The notes under the pieces were generated by a model that saw nothing but the letters and a program-made list of their open reading frames with translations, was not told where the DNA came from and did not search any database. Position numbers and translations under genes: made by a program. A stretch of 64,000 bases of DNA from NCBI GenBank assembly GCA_903926465.1, contig CAIYJE010000098.1:43125-107124 (forward strand), given 5' to 3'. Every line of letters starts with the position of its first letter. Positions within the stretch are counted from its first letter, which is position 1. Of the stretch, positions 26,722-36,467 are shown in pieces. The DNA comes from an uncultured Planctomycetales bacterium. GTDB lineage: Bacteria > Planctomycetota > Planctomycetia > Isosphaerales > Isosphaeraceae.

Positions 26722-29301
26722 TTATTCGCGAGACAGCGACTCGTCCAGATTCAAGATGGCCAGGCAGACTGCGGTGAGCGCCGCATGATCAGTGGCATCA
26801 AGCGTTTCGTCCCGTTTCGACTCGCCTATGGCCAGGAATGCGCTGGCCGAGGCGGGATCGCCCGCGTAGATTGCCCGTTGCTTGTCGTACGCCCGATGCA
26901 AGACCTGGAGATCTCGATCGGTTGGGGCCCTGCAAAGCACACGCTCAAACGAGAGCCGAAGCTGGGCGTCCAGTTCGCTCGACTCTTTCATGGTACGCTG
27001 AGCGAGCGTACGAGCGGCCTCGATCCAGGTTGGATCGTTCAGGGTGGTCAGCGCGTGCAGTGGGGTACTGGTGGGCGTGGACCTCACGCGGCAGGTCTGG
27101 CGATTTGAGACATCAAACATATTGGCCGGGCCAACCGTCCTGCGCCAGAAGGTGTAAAGGCTACGCCTGTAAAGATCCTGGCCTTTGGACGTGGGGTAGG
27201 TGAAGTCTCGTTCTTTGGTAATGGCCAGTGGTTCCCAGATGGCGTCTGGTTGATACGGGTACACCGGCTTGCCGCCAACCCGGGGGTCAATCAATCCAGA
27301 GGCGGCCAGGGCCCAGTCTCTCAGCAGCAAGGGAGACATCCTGAACCGGCTGGCCCGCGCAAAGAGCCGATTTTCCAGGTCGCGGGCCAGTAGCTCGGGC
27401 GAAACGCGGGTCGTTTGCCGGTAAGTGGCGCTGGTCACAATCAGGCGATGGAGTTCCTTGGGGCTCCAGCCACACGCCACGAACTCGGTAGCCAGCCAGT
27501 CCAGCAGTGCCCCGTGCAGCGGATACTCACTTTGAACTCCAAAATCTTCGGCGGTTTTCACAATCCCCGCGCCAAAGAAATGCTGCCACATCCGGTTCAC
27601 CTGCACCCTGGCGGTCAGAGGATGTTCTGGCATGACCAGCCAGCGGGCGAAACCGAGCCGATTGCCAGGAACCCCTTCCGGCAGTGGCGGAAGAAAGGCC
27701 GGCGTGGCGAACGAAACCTTTTCAGCAGGCTTGAGGTATTCACCTCGGCTCAGGATGGCGGTTTCACGGGGCTGAGCATCGCTCATGATCATCACACGCG
27801 GCATCTGGTCGCCACGGTAGGCGTTTAACTCTCCGCGAAGTCCGTCTATTTTCGAGACCGCAGGCAGTTTGCCAACCAATCCGGGTCGAATCTTCTCCTC
27901 GAAGTGCTTCCGAAGGCCTGACTGAAGTTGCGTCTTCTCGTCATCGCTTCGGGTGTTCTCGGCCTTGGCAAGGATGGCAAGCAGTGGGTCTGGCAAATTC
28001 TTGCCGTCGGCAGGCTTGTTGTCGGCCAGAATTCCCACTCGCCAGCCTTCGAAGGCTGATTCCGTGGCCAGGATCGCGTCAGGTTCGGCGGCTTTGATTG
28101 AGGTCTCAAGAGCGGCGATGCGGGCCTGGTTTTCTTCGGTTGGCAGTTCCAGGAACGGGGCGGCCACCCGGATTCTGGAAGAGAAGTACTGGGGCGTACC
28201 GTTTTCGGGCACCCGGTTGAACGCGTCGAGCAGGCTGTAATAATCGCGCTGGGTGATCGGGTCATATTTGTGATCATGGCACTGAGCGCAGGCCATGGTC
28301 AGACCAAGCCAGGTGGTGGCGGTGGTGTCGATCCGGTCGAACAGGTTCACGAACCGCTGTTCTTCGGCAATTGCCCCGCCTTCACCGTTAAGAAGGTGGT
28401 TGCGGTTGAAGCCGCTGGCCACTTTGTCGTCGCTGGTGGCATCTGGCAACAGGTCGCCGGCCAGCATTCGGATTGTGAACTGATCAAACGGAATGTCGGC
28501 GTTGAGGGCTTTCACCAGCCAGTCTCGCCAGAACCACTGCCAGGTATCTCCATCCTGCTGAAAGCCATTGCTATCGGCATACCGGGCGGCGTCAAGCCAC
28601 GGAAGCGCCATTCGCTCACCGTAATGGGGGCTGGAAAGCAGTCGATCGACCAGCCGTTCATAGGCTCTGGGATCGGTGTCGTTTAGAAAGGCGTCAACTT
28701 CCTTGGGTTCAGGTGGAAGCCCAGTGAGGTCAATGGAGAGCCGTTTCATCAGGGTTGCGCGGTCAGCCTCTGGCGAGGGAGTCAGCCCTTCCGCTTCCAG
28801 CTTGGCCAAGACAAATCGGTCGATGGGGTTTCTCACCCAAGACTCTTGCCTGACGGAAGGCTCAGCCGGTTTCACAGCCGGAACAAACGCCCAGTGAGGC
28901 GCATAGTTCGCCCCTTCCTTGACCCAGCGCTCTAGCAGTTGCTTCTGTTCCACAGAAATCCGCCGGTTCGATTTCGGCGGCGGCATCAACTCGTCTGGAT
29001 TGTCTGATTGGATCCGCTGCAGGGCCTCGCTGGCAAGTGGATCTCCAGGCGTAATTGCGCCGGCCTGGGTTGCCGCGTCTCGAACATCCAGCCTGAGGTT
29101 TGCCTGACGCTTGTTGGGGTCTTGCCCATGACAGTAGAAACAGTTCTCCGCCAGAATGGGCCGGATGTCCCGGTTAAAGTCCAGGGGGGCGGTCTGGCCC
29201 CAGGCCATATTTGAGAAGCTGGAAAGCACGACCAGAACCAAGCCTTGAACGGCCACCACCGCATGGGAGCAAACCAGGGCTCTTTGTCGACTTTCTGGCA
29301 T
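26722..29301 (-). CDS. PSCyt1-DUF1549-DUF1553 protein (pair A)
   Basis: An 859-residue exported protein (hydrophobic 12-35). The PSCyt1 cytochrome c domain has C54-x2-C57-H58 (ENCFYCHGQ) with MPPPKSNRRIS distal to it. DUF1549 follows (NPIDRFVLAKLEAEGLTPSPEADRATL, IDLTGLPPEPKEV, second haem-like motif CAQCHDHKYDP), then DUF1553 (FARWLVMPEHPLTARVQVNRMW, FGVQSEYPLHGALLDWLA). These proteins are thought to bind haem in the paryphoplasm/periplasm; substrate unknown. The frame opens at 29397, but ATG at 29301 with AGGGGAA upstream gives a normal signal peptide. Confidence 0.93.
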   Translation of the reverse strand: MPESRQRALVCSHAVVAVQGLVLVVLSSFSNMAWGQTAPLDFNRDIRPILAENCFYCHGQDPNKRQANLRLDVRDAATQAGAITPGDPLASEALQRIQSDNPDELMPPPKSNRRISVEQKQLLERWVKEGANYAPHWAFVPAVKPAEPSVRQESWVRNPIDRFVLAKLEAEGLTPSPEADRATLMKRLSIDLTGLPPEPKEVDAFLNDTDPRAYERLVDRLLSSPHYGERMALPWLDAARYADSNGFQQDGDTWQWFWRDWLVKALNADIPFDQFTIRMLAGDLLPDATSDDKVASGFNRNHLLNGEGGAIAEEQRFVNLFDRIDTTATTWLGLTMACAQCHDHKYDPITQRDYYSLLDAFNRVPENGTPQYFSSRIRVAAPFLELPTEENQARIAALETSIKAAEPDAILATESAFEGWRVGILADNKPADGKNLPDPLLAILAKAENTRSDDEKTQLQSGLRKHFEEKIRPGLVGKLPAVSKIDGLRGELNAYRGDQMPRVMIMSDAQPRETAILSRGEYLKPAEKVSFATPAFLPPLPEGVPGNRLGFARWLVMPEHPLTARVQVNRMWQHFFGAGIVKTAEDFGVQSEYPLHGALLDWLATEFVACGWSPKELHRLIVTSATYRQTTRVSPELLARDLENRLFARASRFRMSPLLLRDWALAASGLIDPRVGGKPVYPYQPDAIWEPLAITKERDFTYPTSKGQDLYRRSLYTFWRRTVGPANMFDVSNRQTCRVRSTPTSTPLHALTTLNDPTWIEAARTLAQRTMKESSELDAQLRLSFERVLCRAPTDRDLQVLHRAYDKQRAIYAGDPASASAFLAIGESKRDETLDATDHAALTAVCLAILNLDESLSRE

Positions 29302-29718
29302 GGGATTCCCCTGGAAACGTGCGGCGTGGGAGGCGGGCAGACGTTCCTGGATCGGTTCGGGTCCAGAGAAAACGCCAGGATTTTGCAAGGAGGGCATGGC
29401 GGCTTTTGCGGGCCGCCATACTGGATTCGATCACCTTGGAACCGGCCCGTCAAGCCATACTCGAACCCAAATGGCAGTCAGGAATCGGAATTGGCAGCCC
29501 GCCCTGAAGCCGGAAGGGCCAAACCTGGAACCGTTCCCAGGTTCTTGGGGACTTGACGAAGCGAGGACCAGCCGTTGAAACTTCGATCTCCAGTCTCAAA
29601 AAAAGAACAAGAGTCAAAACCTGTTCTTCCTTCGAATCGAATCAAGATCCTGGGCAAGGCAACCAAACGCGAGGCCACCTGATGAAATCTGGCAACCCTC
29701 GGGAACTCGTCCGAATTC
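29302..29718. other. Divergent intergenic region
   Basis: About 420 bases between the pair A operon (-) and the CocE-like gene (+). It should hold two promoters; I cannot place them. A short inverted repeat (AACCTGG...CCAGGTT, near 29522-29543) is the only structure noticed. Confidence 0.4.
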
Positions 29719-31722
29719 ATGGCGTCCGGCTCCGATCAGTCTCGCACGCCTGAACCAAGAACCATCCTGGGCCGGCTGTTCCATTTCGCTCAGTTCCTTA
29801 CGGTGCTGGCCGCCTGGTTGTTCACAGGCACGCTTTACGCCCAGTCAGAGCCCAAGTCGCCCAAAACTTACCGAGACTTACCAACCGATATCCCAGCCAA
29901 GTTCGAGGTGAAGCGAGAAAACTTCGACCACGAAAAACGGGACGTGATGATCCCCATGCGTGACGGCGTCAAGCTGCACACGGTAATTCTGATCCCCAAA
30001 GGAGCCAAGAACGCCCCCATCCTGCTAACCCGCACGCCGTATAACGCCTCGGCGCTCACCGGGCATGCCGAGAGCACCAATCTGGCGGCCGTTCTGAACG
30101 GGTACGACAACGCCCTCGATGTGATTATTGAAGGTGGCTATCTGCGCGTGGTGCAAGACGTTCGCGGCAAGTACGGCTCTGAAGGCGACTATGTCATTAA
30201 CCGACCGCAGCACGGACCCCAAAACCCAACGCCGGTTGACCATTCCACCGACACCTGGGACACCATTGACTGGCTCATCAAAAACGTACCAGAGACCAAC
30301 GGCAAGGTCGGAATTCTCGGGATCTCCTATGACGGATTTCTGCCCTTGATGGCGCTCTTCAACCCGCACCCTGCGCTCAAGGTGTCGGTACCCATGAACC
30401 CCATGGTTGACGGCTGGATGGGGGACGACTGGTTCCACCATGGCGCGTTCCGGCAGATCAATGTGAACTGGATCTACGAGCAGATGGCCACCCAGAAAAA
30501 TGAACTCAAATGGTGGGCCAGCCATCGAGACCTTTACGACACATTCATCCAGGCCGGTTCGGCCGGCGACCTGGGATACAAACGGGGGCTTGACCAGGTT
30601 GGCTTCTGGAAGAAGCTGCTAGAGCACACCACCTACGACGCCTTCTGGCGCGATCAGGCCGTAGATAAACTGCTTGCCAAAGAACCCCTGAAAGTACCCG
30701 TGATGCTGGTCCACGGCCTCTGGGATCAGGAAGACATTTACGGCGCACCGGCCGTCTACAAAGCCATCGCACCCAAGGACGTTGACCACAACAAGGTCTA
30801 TCTGGTCATGGGCCCCTGGTTCCACGGCCAGCAAATTGCCGATGGAAGCGCACTGGGCGCCATCAAGTTTCATGCCGATACCGCTCGCGAATTTCGCCAG
30901 AACATCCTGCGGCCATTCCTGGACCAGTTCCTGAAAGATGACGCCCCCAAGGCCGACCTTGCCCCAGTCACCGCATTTGAAACCGGCACCAATACCTGGC
31001 GGCGCTATGATGCCTGGCCCCCTACCCAGCACAACCCAGCCGAGAGCACCTCACTCTTCCTGAAAGCGGGCCAGAAGCTGGGCTTTACGCCGCCCACCAA
31101 GGAGGATGCACCTTTTGAGGAATACATTTCGGACCCTGCCAAGCCAGTGCCGTTCCGATCCAGGCCGATCCTACCGATGCAAACCGGTACCTGGTCTCAA
31201 TGGCTGGTGGATGACCAGCGAGACGCCTCTAGCCGGACCGATGTTCTGACCTTCACCTCCGAGGTGCTAACCTCGCCACTCAAGATTGCCGGAGAACCGA
31301 TCGTCAACCTTGTGGCCTCGACCTCCGGAACAGACTCAGACTGGGTCGTCAAGCTGATCGATGTCTACCCAGACCAGGTTGTTCCCCAGGTGGAAATGGG
31401 AGGCTATCAACTGATGGTCTCTGCCGATATTTTCCGTGGCCGCTATCGCGAAAGCTACGAAAAGCCCCAGCCAATTGCCCCCGGCCAGCCACTGGCCTAC
31501 AAATTCCCGCTGCCCAACGCCAACCACGTCTTCCTACCCGGGCACAAGATCATGGTTCAGGTCCAGTCTAGCTGGTTCCCACTCTATGACCGGAACCCTC
31601 AGTCTTTCGTCCCCAACATCTTCTGGGCCAAGCCCAAAGATTACGTGAAGGCCACCCAGCGGGTCTTTCATGAACCAGGCAACGCCAGTTCCATCCAGTT
31701 GCCAACCATCTCCCATCCCTGA
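29719..31722 (+). CDS. Secreted CocE/NonD-family hydrolase (X-Pro dipeptidyl-peptidase S15-like)
   Basis: A 667-residue protein with a signal segment (about 19-41, ending LYAQS). The S15/CocE alpha/beta-hydrolase domain shows VMIPMRDGVKLHTVILIP, the nucleophile elbow GISYDG with Ser203, HGLWDQED with the probable catalytic Asp, and MGPWFHGQ with the catalytic His. A C-terminal jelly-roll domain follows (SEVLTSPLKIAGEPIVNLVASTSGTDSDWVVKLIDVYPD). The family cleaves esters, acyl-amino acids or X-Pro peptides. Export suggests scavenging; the specific substrate is not evident. Confidence 0.92.
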   Translation: MASGSDQSRTPEPRTILGRLFHFAQFLTVLAAWLFTGTLYAQSEPKSPKTYRDLPTDIPAKFEVKRENFDHEKRDVMIPMRDGVKLHTVILIPKGAKNAPILLTRTPYNASALTGHAESTNLAAVLNGYDNALDVIIEGGYLRVVQDVRGKYGSEGDYVINRPQHGPQNPTPVDHSTDTWDTIDWLIKNVPETNGKVGILGISYDGFLPLMALFNPHPALKVSVPMNPMVDGWMGDDWFHHGAFRQINVNWIYEQMATQKNELKWWASHRDLYDTFIQAGSAGDLGYKRGLDQVGFWKKLLEHTTYDAFWRDQAVDKLLAKEPLKVPVMLVHGLWDQEDIYGAPAVYKAIAPKDVDHNKVYLVMGPWFHGQQIADGSALGAIKFHADTAREFRQNILRPFLDQFLKDDAPKADLAPVTAFETGTNTWRRYDAWPPTQHNPAESTSLFLKAGQKLGFTPPTKEDAPFEEYISDPAKPVPFRSRPILPMQTGTWSQWLVDDQRDASSRTDVLTFTSEVLTSPLKIAGEPIVNLVASTSGTDSDWVVKLIDVYPDQVVPQVEMGGYQLMVSADIFRGRYRESYEKPQPIAPGQPLAYKFPLPNANHVFLPGHKIMVQVQSSWFPLYDRNPQSFVPNIFWAKPKDYVKATQRVFHEPGNASSIQLPTISHP

Positions 31723-31907
31723 GAAAACCCTACAGGCAGCCAGCGTTACTCTTACGGAACTGAGCAATATCGAAGCCAATCCCTGACAACCGTGCCCAGA
31801 GCGGGCCAGCCGATTGACCTCATCGCTCCGGCATGCTGCAATTCTTATCAGCGATCACCGCACGCATGCGGGGCCGATCGTAACGACCACACCTGGGAGG
31901 CTTTGTG

Positions 31908-34340
31908 ATGAAAAACCTGTTTCTGCTGGCATTTTTGCTAGTTGGCCAGGTGGTGGATTCCACAATTGCCGACGAAGTGGATTACAACCGGTCCATCAAG
32001 CCATTGCTGGCCAAACATTGTGTAACCTGCCATGGTGAGGCACGGCCCCGCGGCGGTCTGAGGCTCGATCTGGCCTCGCTGGCGATCCAGGGAGGCAAAG
32101 GCGGGCCAGCCCTCGTGGCCGGCGATGCTCAGAACTCGTCACTCATCGAGTATGTTTCTGAGAACGCAGGGCCGGAACGGATGCCGCTGAAACGCCCCCC
32201 GTTGACCACGGTTGAGATCCAGCTCCTGACCGACTGGATCGACCAGGGGGCCAAGTTTCCAGAAGATGAAGCCCAGACCACGCTCCAGGAAACGCACTGG
32301 GCGTTCACTGCTCCCACAAAACCGACTCTTCCACACGTTTCGGATTCGAACTGGGCCGCTCATCCGATTGATGCGTTTGTGCTGACCCGTCTCGAACAGG
32401 AAAAGATCAGCCCGTCGCCCGAAGCGAGTCGGCAGACTCTGCTCAGACGGGTGACCCTGGACCTGACCGGGGTGCCACCAATCCCAGAAGAAACTGTGGC
32501 GTTTCTAGATGACACGCGACCAGACGCCTACGAGCGAGTGGTGGATCGGCTGCTGGCCTCGCCCCGGTTCGGTGAGCGCTGGGCACGCCCCTGGTTGGAC
32601 CTGGCGCGGTATGCCGACTCCAACGGGTACAGCATCGACGCTCCACGAACGATCTGGAAGTATCGAGACTGGGTCATTGAGGCAGTGAACAGCGACTTGC
32701 CTTTTGATCAGTTCATCATGGACCAGCTTGCCGGCGACCTGCGTCCCAACGCCTCCCTGAGCCAGCGCGTGGCCACCGGTTTCCACCGGAACACGCAGAT
32801 TAACGAGGAAGGGGGAATTGACCCCGAGCAATTTCGGGTCGAGGCGGTTGCGGACCGCGTTAACACCACCGCCACCGCCTTTCTTGGCCTGACCATGGGC
32901 TGCGCCCAGTGCCACGACCACAAATACGATCCTCTGTCCCAGCGCGAGTATTACCAGCTCTTCGCCTTCTTCAACAGCGTGGATGAGCCCGAGATCGAAT
33001 TTGCAACCCCCGAGGAACTGCGCGAACGAGACAACGCCCAGGCCGCCTTCAATACCTTCCTGGACGAGTTCAAACAAACACACCCAGAGGCCGACGCCAA
33101 GGTGCGAAACTGGGAAGCACAGCTCGCTCCCGCCTTCAAAGTGGGTCAACCTTCCGCGACCAAGAAAACGTTTGATGTGGCGATTGAGAGCCGAACCGCG
33201 GCCCAGAATCGCTTGATCCTGGAACTGTACCTCGTCAATTCCACCGATTACCCACAAGAACAAGCCTCGCTCCTGGTACTCAAACAGAAACTTAAGCATT
33301 TCGTCCGCTCCATGGTGGTGCAAGAGCGTGCGGTTCCGCGACCCAGTTACATCCAGCTTGGCGGAGACTTCAGCCGCCGGGGCGAGGATGTTCAGCCGGG
33401 TGTTCCCAAAGTGCTACCAGCGCTCTCCAGCGGCTCTGGGCAAGCAAGCCGGCTCGATCTGGCCAGGTGGCTGGCCGATCCAGGCCACCCCCTGACTGCG
33501 CGGGTGGCGGTGAACCGGGTCTGGCAGACCTACTTTGGCCTGGGCCTGGTGGAGACCGAAAATGACTTTGGTACCCAAGGTGCCCCCCCTTCGCACCCTG
33601 AACTGCTGGACTGGCTGGCCACGGAACTTGCCTCGAATGGCTGGTCGATGAAAACCATGCACCGAAGAATTGTTACGTCAAAAACCTACAAGCAGGCATC
33701 GACGCTCAGGCCCGAACTTGAGCGTATTGACCCGGCAAACCGCAAGCTGGCCAGACAGTCTCGGCTCCGGCTCGATGCCGAACTCATCAGAGACGCCACG
33801 CTGGCCAGTTCAGGCTTGCTCGCGAGCAAGCTGGGCGGGCCGAGCGTTTTTCCGCCCCAACCCGAGGGGGTGATGGGCCTTGGACAGGTGAAACGGACCT
33901 GGACCGTTAGCCAGGGGGCAGACCGATATCGGCGCGGGCTTTATACCCACCTCTGGCGGGCCTCGCCCCACCCGGCGCTCACCGTTTTTGACGCCCCCAA
34001 CGGAATTCAGGCCTGCACCAAACGAGGCCGTTCCAACACACCAGTTCAGGCCTTGATGCTCCTGAACGATGAGGCGTTCTTTGAGGCGGCCCAGGCTCTT
34101 GCCAGCCGCGTGCTCAAAGAGTCTCCCTCCAGCGATTTGGCCCGGCTTGAGCACGCATTTCAGATCTGTTTAAGTCGGTCGCCGTCTGACCACGAACGAG
34201 CCACGCTGGAAGCCCTGCTCGCTGAAGAGCGAGCCGCGGCGGGTGCTCCCTCTGGCGGCTCGCCATCGCAAGACCAGTCCGCCTGGACGACGGTCAGCCG
34301 GGTACTCCTTAACCTCGACGAGTTCATGACGCGGGAGTGA
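31908..34340 (+). CDS. PSCyt1-DUF1549-DUF1553 protein (pair B)
   Basis: An 810-residue exported protein (signal MKNLFLLAFLLVGQVV). PSCyt1 carries C38-x2-C41-H42 (KHCVTCHGE) and ERMPLKRPPLTTVEI. DUF1549: HPIDAFVLTRLEQEKISPSPE, LDLTGVPPIPEETV, RPWLDLARYADSNGYSID, and CAQCHDHKYDP. DUF1553: LARWLADPGHPLTARVAVNRVW, FGTQGAPPSHPELLDWLATE, RSNTPVQALMLLNDEAF. GGGAGG precedes the start; GTG at 31905 is an alternative. Its stop overlaps or closely precedes the DUF1501 partner. Confidence 0.94.
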   Translation: MKNLFLLAFLLVGQVVDSTIADEVDYNRSIKPLLAKHCVTCHGEARPRGGLRLDLASLAIQGGKGGPALVAGDAQNSSLIEYVSENAGPERMPLKRPPLTTVEIQLLTDWIDQGAKFPEDEAQTTLQETHWAFTAPTKPTLPHVSDSNWAAHPIDAFVLTRLEQEKISPSPEASRQTLLRRVTLDLTGVPPIPEETVAFLDDTRPDAYERVVDRLLASPRFGERWARPWLDLARYADSNGYSIDAPRTIWKYRDWVIEAVNSDLPFDQFIMDQLAGDLRPNASLSQRVATGFHRNTQINEEGGIDPEQFRVEAVADRVNTTATAFLGLTMGCAQCHDHKYDPLSQREYYQLFAFFNSVDEPEIEFATPEELRERDNAQAAFNTFLDEFKQTHPEADAKVRNWEAQLAPAFKVGQPSATKKTFDVAIESRTAAQNRLILELYLVNSTDYPQEQASLLVLKQKLKHFVRSMVVQERAVPRPSYIQLGGDFSRRGEDVQPGVPKVLPALSSGSGQASRLDLARWLADPGHPLTARVAVNRVWQTYFGLGLVETENDFGTQGAPPSHPELLDWLATELASNGWSMKTMHRRIVTSKTYKQASTLRPELERIDPANRKLARQSRLRLDAELIRDATLASSGLLASKLGGPSVFPPQPEGVMGLGQVKRTWTVSQGADRYRRGLYTHLWRASPHPALTVFDAPNGIQACTKRGRSNTPVQALMLLNDEAFFEAAQALASRVLKESPSSDLARLEHAFQICLSRSPSDHERATLEALLAEERAAAGAPSGGSPSQDQSAWTTVSRVLLNLDEFMTRE

Positions 34341-34351
34341 AACTGACCAAG

Positions 34352-35797
34352 ATGGAACACCATCCCGACCAGCAACAGACTCGGCGGCACTTCTTCAAGA
34401 ACTGCCAGATTGGCCTGGGCACAATGGCGCTGGCCAATTTGCTGCAGCAGGGTCAGAATCGGGTTCGGGCCACGGAATCCAGGAACCCGCTCGACCCGCA
34501 TCCTGGCCATTTTCCGGCCAGGGCTAAACGGGTGATTTATCTGTTCATGGCGGGTGGTCCCAGCCAACTTGAACTGTTTGACCACAAGCCGCAGCTTCAG
34601 AAATATAACGGCGAGCCAATTCCCGATTCGTTCATCCAGGGACGCCGTTTCGCCTTCATGGATTCGTTTACCAAGAATCCGCCCAAACTGCTGGGGACCA
34701 CCCGTAAGTTCTCTCAGTATGGCCAGTCTGGCGCCTGGGTCTCTGACCTGCTGCCGCATTTCAGCCAGGTTGTGGATGATGTAGCAGTGATACGAACGGT
34801 GGCCACCGACGTTTTCAATCATGCCCCCGCCAAGCTCTACGCAAATACCGGTTCCCAGCAGTTCGGCCGGCCCAGCATGGGAAGCTGGGTCACTTACGGA
34901 ATTGGATCCGAGTCTAGTAACTTGCCAGGCTTCGTTGTGCTTCAGTCTGGCCCCAGAGGGCCACGAGGCGGAGCCGTGAACTGGGGCAGTGGATTTCTGC
35001 CCACATCTTATCAGGGGGTACCACTGCGATCTGGGGGAGACCCCATCCTGGACCTTTCCAACCCCCAGGGAGTGACGGCCACCCAGCAGAAGCGCACGAT
35101 TGACACCATCTCCAAACTCAATCGCGAACATCTGGAAGTGACGAACGATCCAGAAATCGCCACCCGGATTGCCGCCTACGAGATGGCCTATCGAATGCAG
35201 TCAAGCGCGCCAGAGCTGATCGACCTCTCTGACGAATCGGCCGCAACCCTCGCCCTTTATGGCGCAGAGCCAGGCAAGCCCTCGTTTGCCAACAACTGCC
35301 TGCTCGCCCGCAGGCTCGTTGAGCGGGGGACCCGATTCATCCAGCTTTACCACACCAACTGGGATCATCATGGCGGGCCCGGTGAAACGCTGAACAAAGA
35401 TCTGGAGACCGTCTGCCGCGAGATTGATCAACCGTGCGCAGCCCTGCTGACTGACCTTAAACACCGTGGTCTGCTTGAGGATACCCTGGTGGTTTGGGGC
35501 GGCGAGTTTGGCCGCACGCCGATGGGCGAAATTCGTGAAAACATTGGTAGGAACCATCATATCGATTGCGCGACGATGTGGATGGCAGGCGGCGGCGTAC
35601 GGGCCGGCACCAGCCTGGGCCAAACCGATGAGTTTGGATTCGCCCCGGTGGAAGACCGGGTCCACATTCATGATATCCAGGCTACCATCCTGCACCTGCT
35701 GGGCCTGGAACACACCAAGCTCACCTATCGCTTCCAGGGCCGTGACTTCCGGCTCACGGATATCGAAGGGAACCTGATCCAGAAATTGCTGGCTTGA
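34352..35797 (+). CDS. DUF1501 protein, Tat-exported (pair B)
   Basis: About 481 residues with a Tat signal (QQQTRRHFFKN, twin Arg 11-12). Family hallmarks: RVIYLFMAGGPSQLELFDHKP, NWDHHGGPGETLNKDLE, and DTLVVWGGEFGRTPMGE...GRNHHIDCATMWMAGGGVRAG. A GTG at 34337 overlaps the upstream stop as GTGA and would add five residues; ATG at 34352 is chosen because the GGGAG lies upstream of it, though the spacing is long (14 bases). Either way the pair is tightly linked. Confidence 0.93.
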   Translation: MEHHPDQQQTRRHFFKNCQIGLGTMALANLLQQGQNRVRATESRNPLDPHPGHFPARAKRVIYLFMAGGPSQLELFDHKPQLQKYNGEPIPDSFIQGRRFAFMDSFTKNPPKLLGTTRKFSQYGQSGAWVSDLLPHFSQVVDDVAVIRTVATDVFNHAPAKLYANTGSQQFGRPSMGSWVTYGIGSESSNLPGFVVLQSGPRGPRGGAVNWGSGFLPTSYQGVPLRSGGDPILDLSNPQGVTATQQKRTIDTISKLNREHLEVTNDPEIATRIAAYEMAYRMQSSAPELIDLSDESAATLALYGAEPGKPSFANNCLLARRLVERGTRFIQLYHTNWDHHGGPGETLNKDLETVCREIDQPCAALLTDLKHRGLLEDTLVVWGGEFGRTPMGEIRENIGRNHHIDCATMWMAGGGVRAGTSLGQTDEFGFAPVEDRVHIHDIQATILHLLGLEHTKLTYRFQGRDFRLTDIEGNLIQKLLA

Positions 35798-35883
35798 GCT
35801 ACGCCGGCCGAGTCAAGTGGGCGGCCTGGAACAATTTTGGAATGCAATCGCTGCACAGGTAAGGCCGCGGCTTGGGCAAAACG

Positions 35884-35913
35884 TAGTGCCTGGGGAACGA
35901 GCCCAAGGCACTA
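35884..35913 (+). terminator. Possible terminator after pair B
   Basis: TAGTGCCTGGG (35884-35894) pairs with CCCAAGGCACTA (35902-35913) with one bulge. Only a short T-run (CTTT) follows, so it is weak. It overlaps the start of the repeat at 35899. Confidence 0.35.
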
Positions 35914-36112
35914 GCTTTGAAGTTGCGGTTTTGGAACCCGAGTCCGTAAATCGTAGCAGATGCTTATGAACATGGTTTCGCGTAGCGTTGCGCATGGCCT
36001 GGTAAAGCGGGTGAGCGGAAATACAAGCCCGAAGCGGTAGCGAGTGGATTTCTTATAGAACGTCGGGCTCGGAACCAATTCAGCCTCGTTTACAGCAGAG
36101 CCCTGCTTGGGA
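35899..36112 (-). repeat. Diverged ~210-bp dispersed repeat, copy 1
   Basis: Read on the minus strand, this aligns along its length with 59019-59232 (+). Shared blocks include AACGAGGCTGA, ATCCACTC, GCTTCGGG, TTGTATTTCC, AAACCATGT, GCGGACT/ACGGACT and CAAAGC, in the same order and spacing. Many substitutions separate the copies, so it is old. Confidence 0.75.
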
Positions 36113-36467
36113 AACGGAAAAAGATCCACTCGCTGGCGGTTCCGGCTCGTATTCGGAGAAAAAACGCGTGCTCACGTGTCGGGCTCATATTTCCGGCGTC
36201 TTGACCAGAAAACCCCAAGAATTGCAACTTGGAATGGTGCCAGAGAGGCGATCCTTTTGGGCTTCTTCCAATGCGAGCCCAAAGTGCAAGGAACGGGATC
36301 TCCTCGACGCTTCGGGCTCGTATCGAAACGGAACGAAATGCGCCACGCAAACGTGAGCCACGATTGGTTTTGTGCCTCCGAAGAGGAGGCATCAACGCAA
36401 ATGCCATGAACAATGCGAACGCGTGGATTGATTCAAGACGAATAAGCGAGTGCTGACGGACTGGCGA

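Larger units (their letters stand above)
35798..36467. other. Intergenic region of decayed repeats
   Basis: About 670 bases between the pair B DUF1501 gene and the giant surface-protein gene. It holds a weak terminator-like hairpin (35884-35913), a diverged ~210-bp repeat related to 59019-59232, and several copies of a short motif like GATCCACTCGCTGGCGCTTC. Frames here are not genes. Confidence 0.7.

Noticed and set aside
36107..36409. Overlapping short frames in the repeat-bearing gap
   Set aside because: They run through decayed repeats, have no start signals and differ between copies of the repeat.
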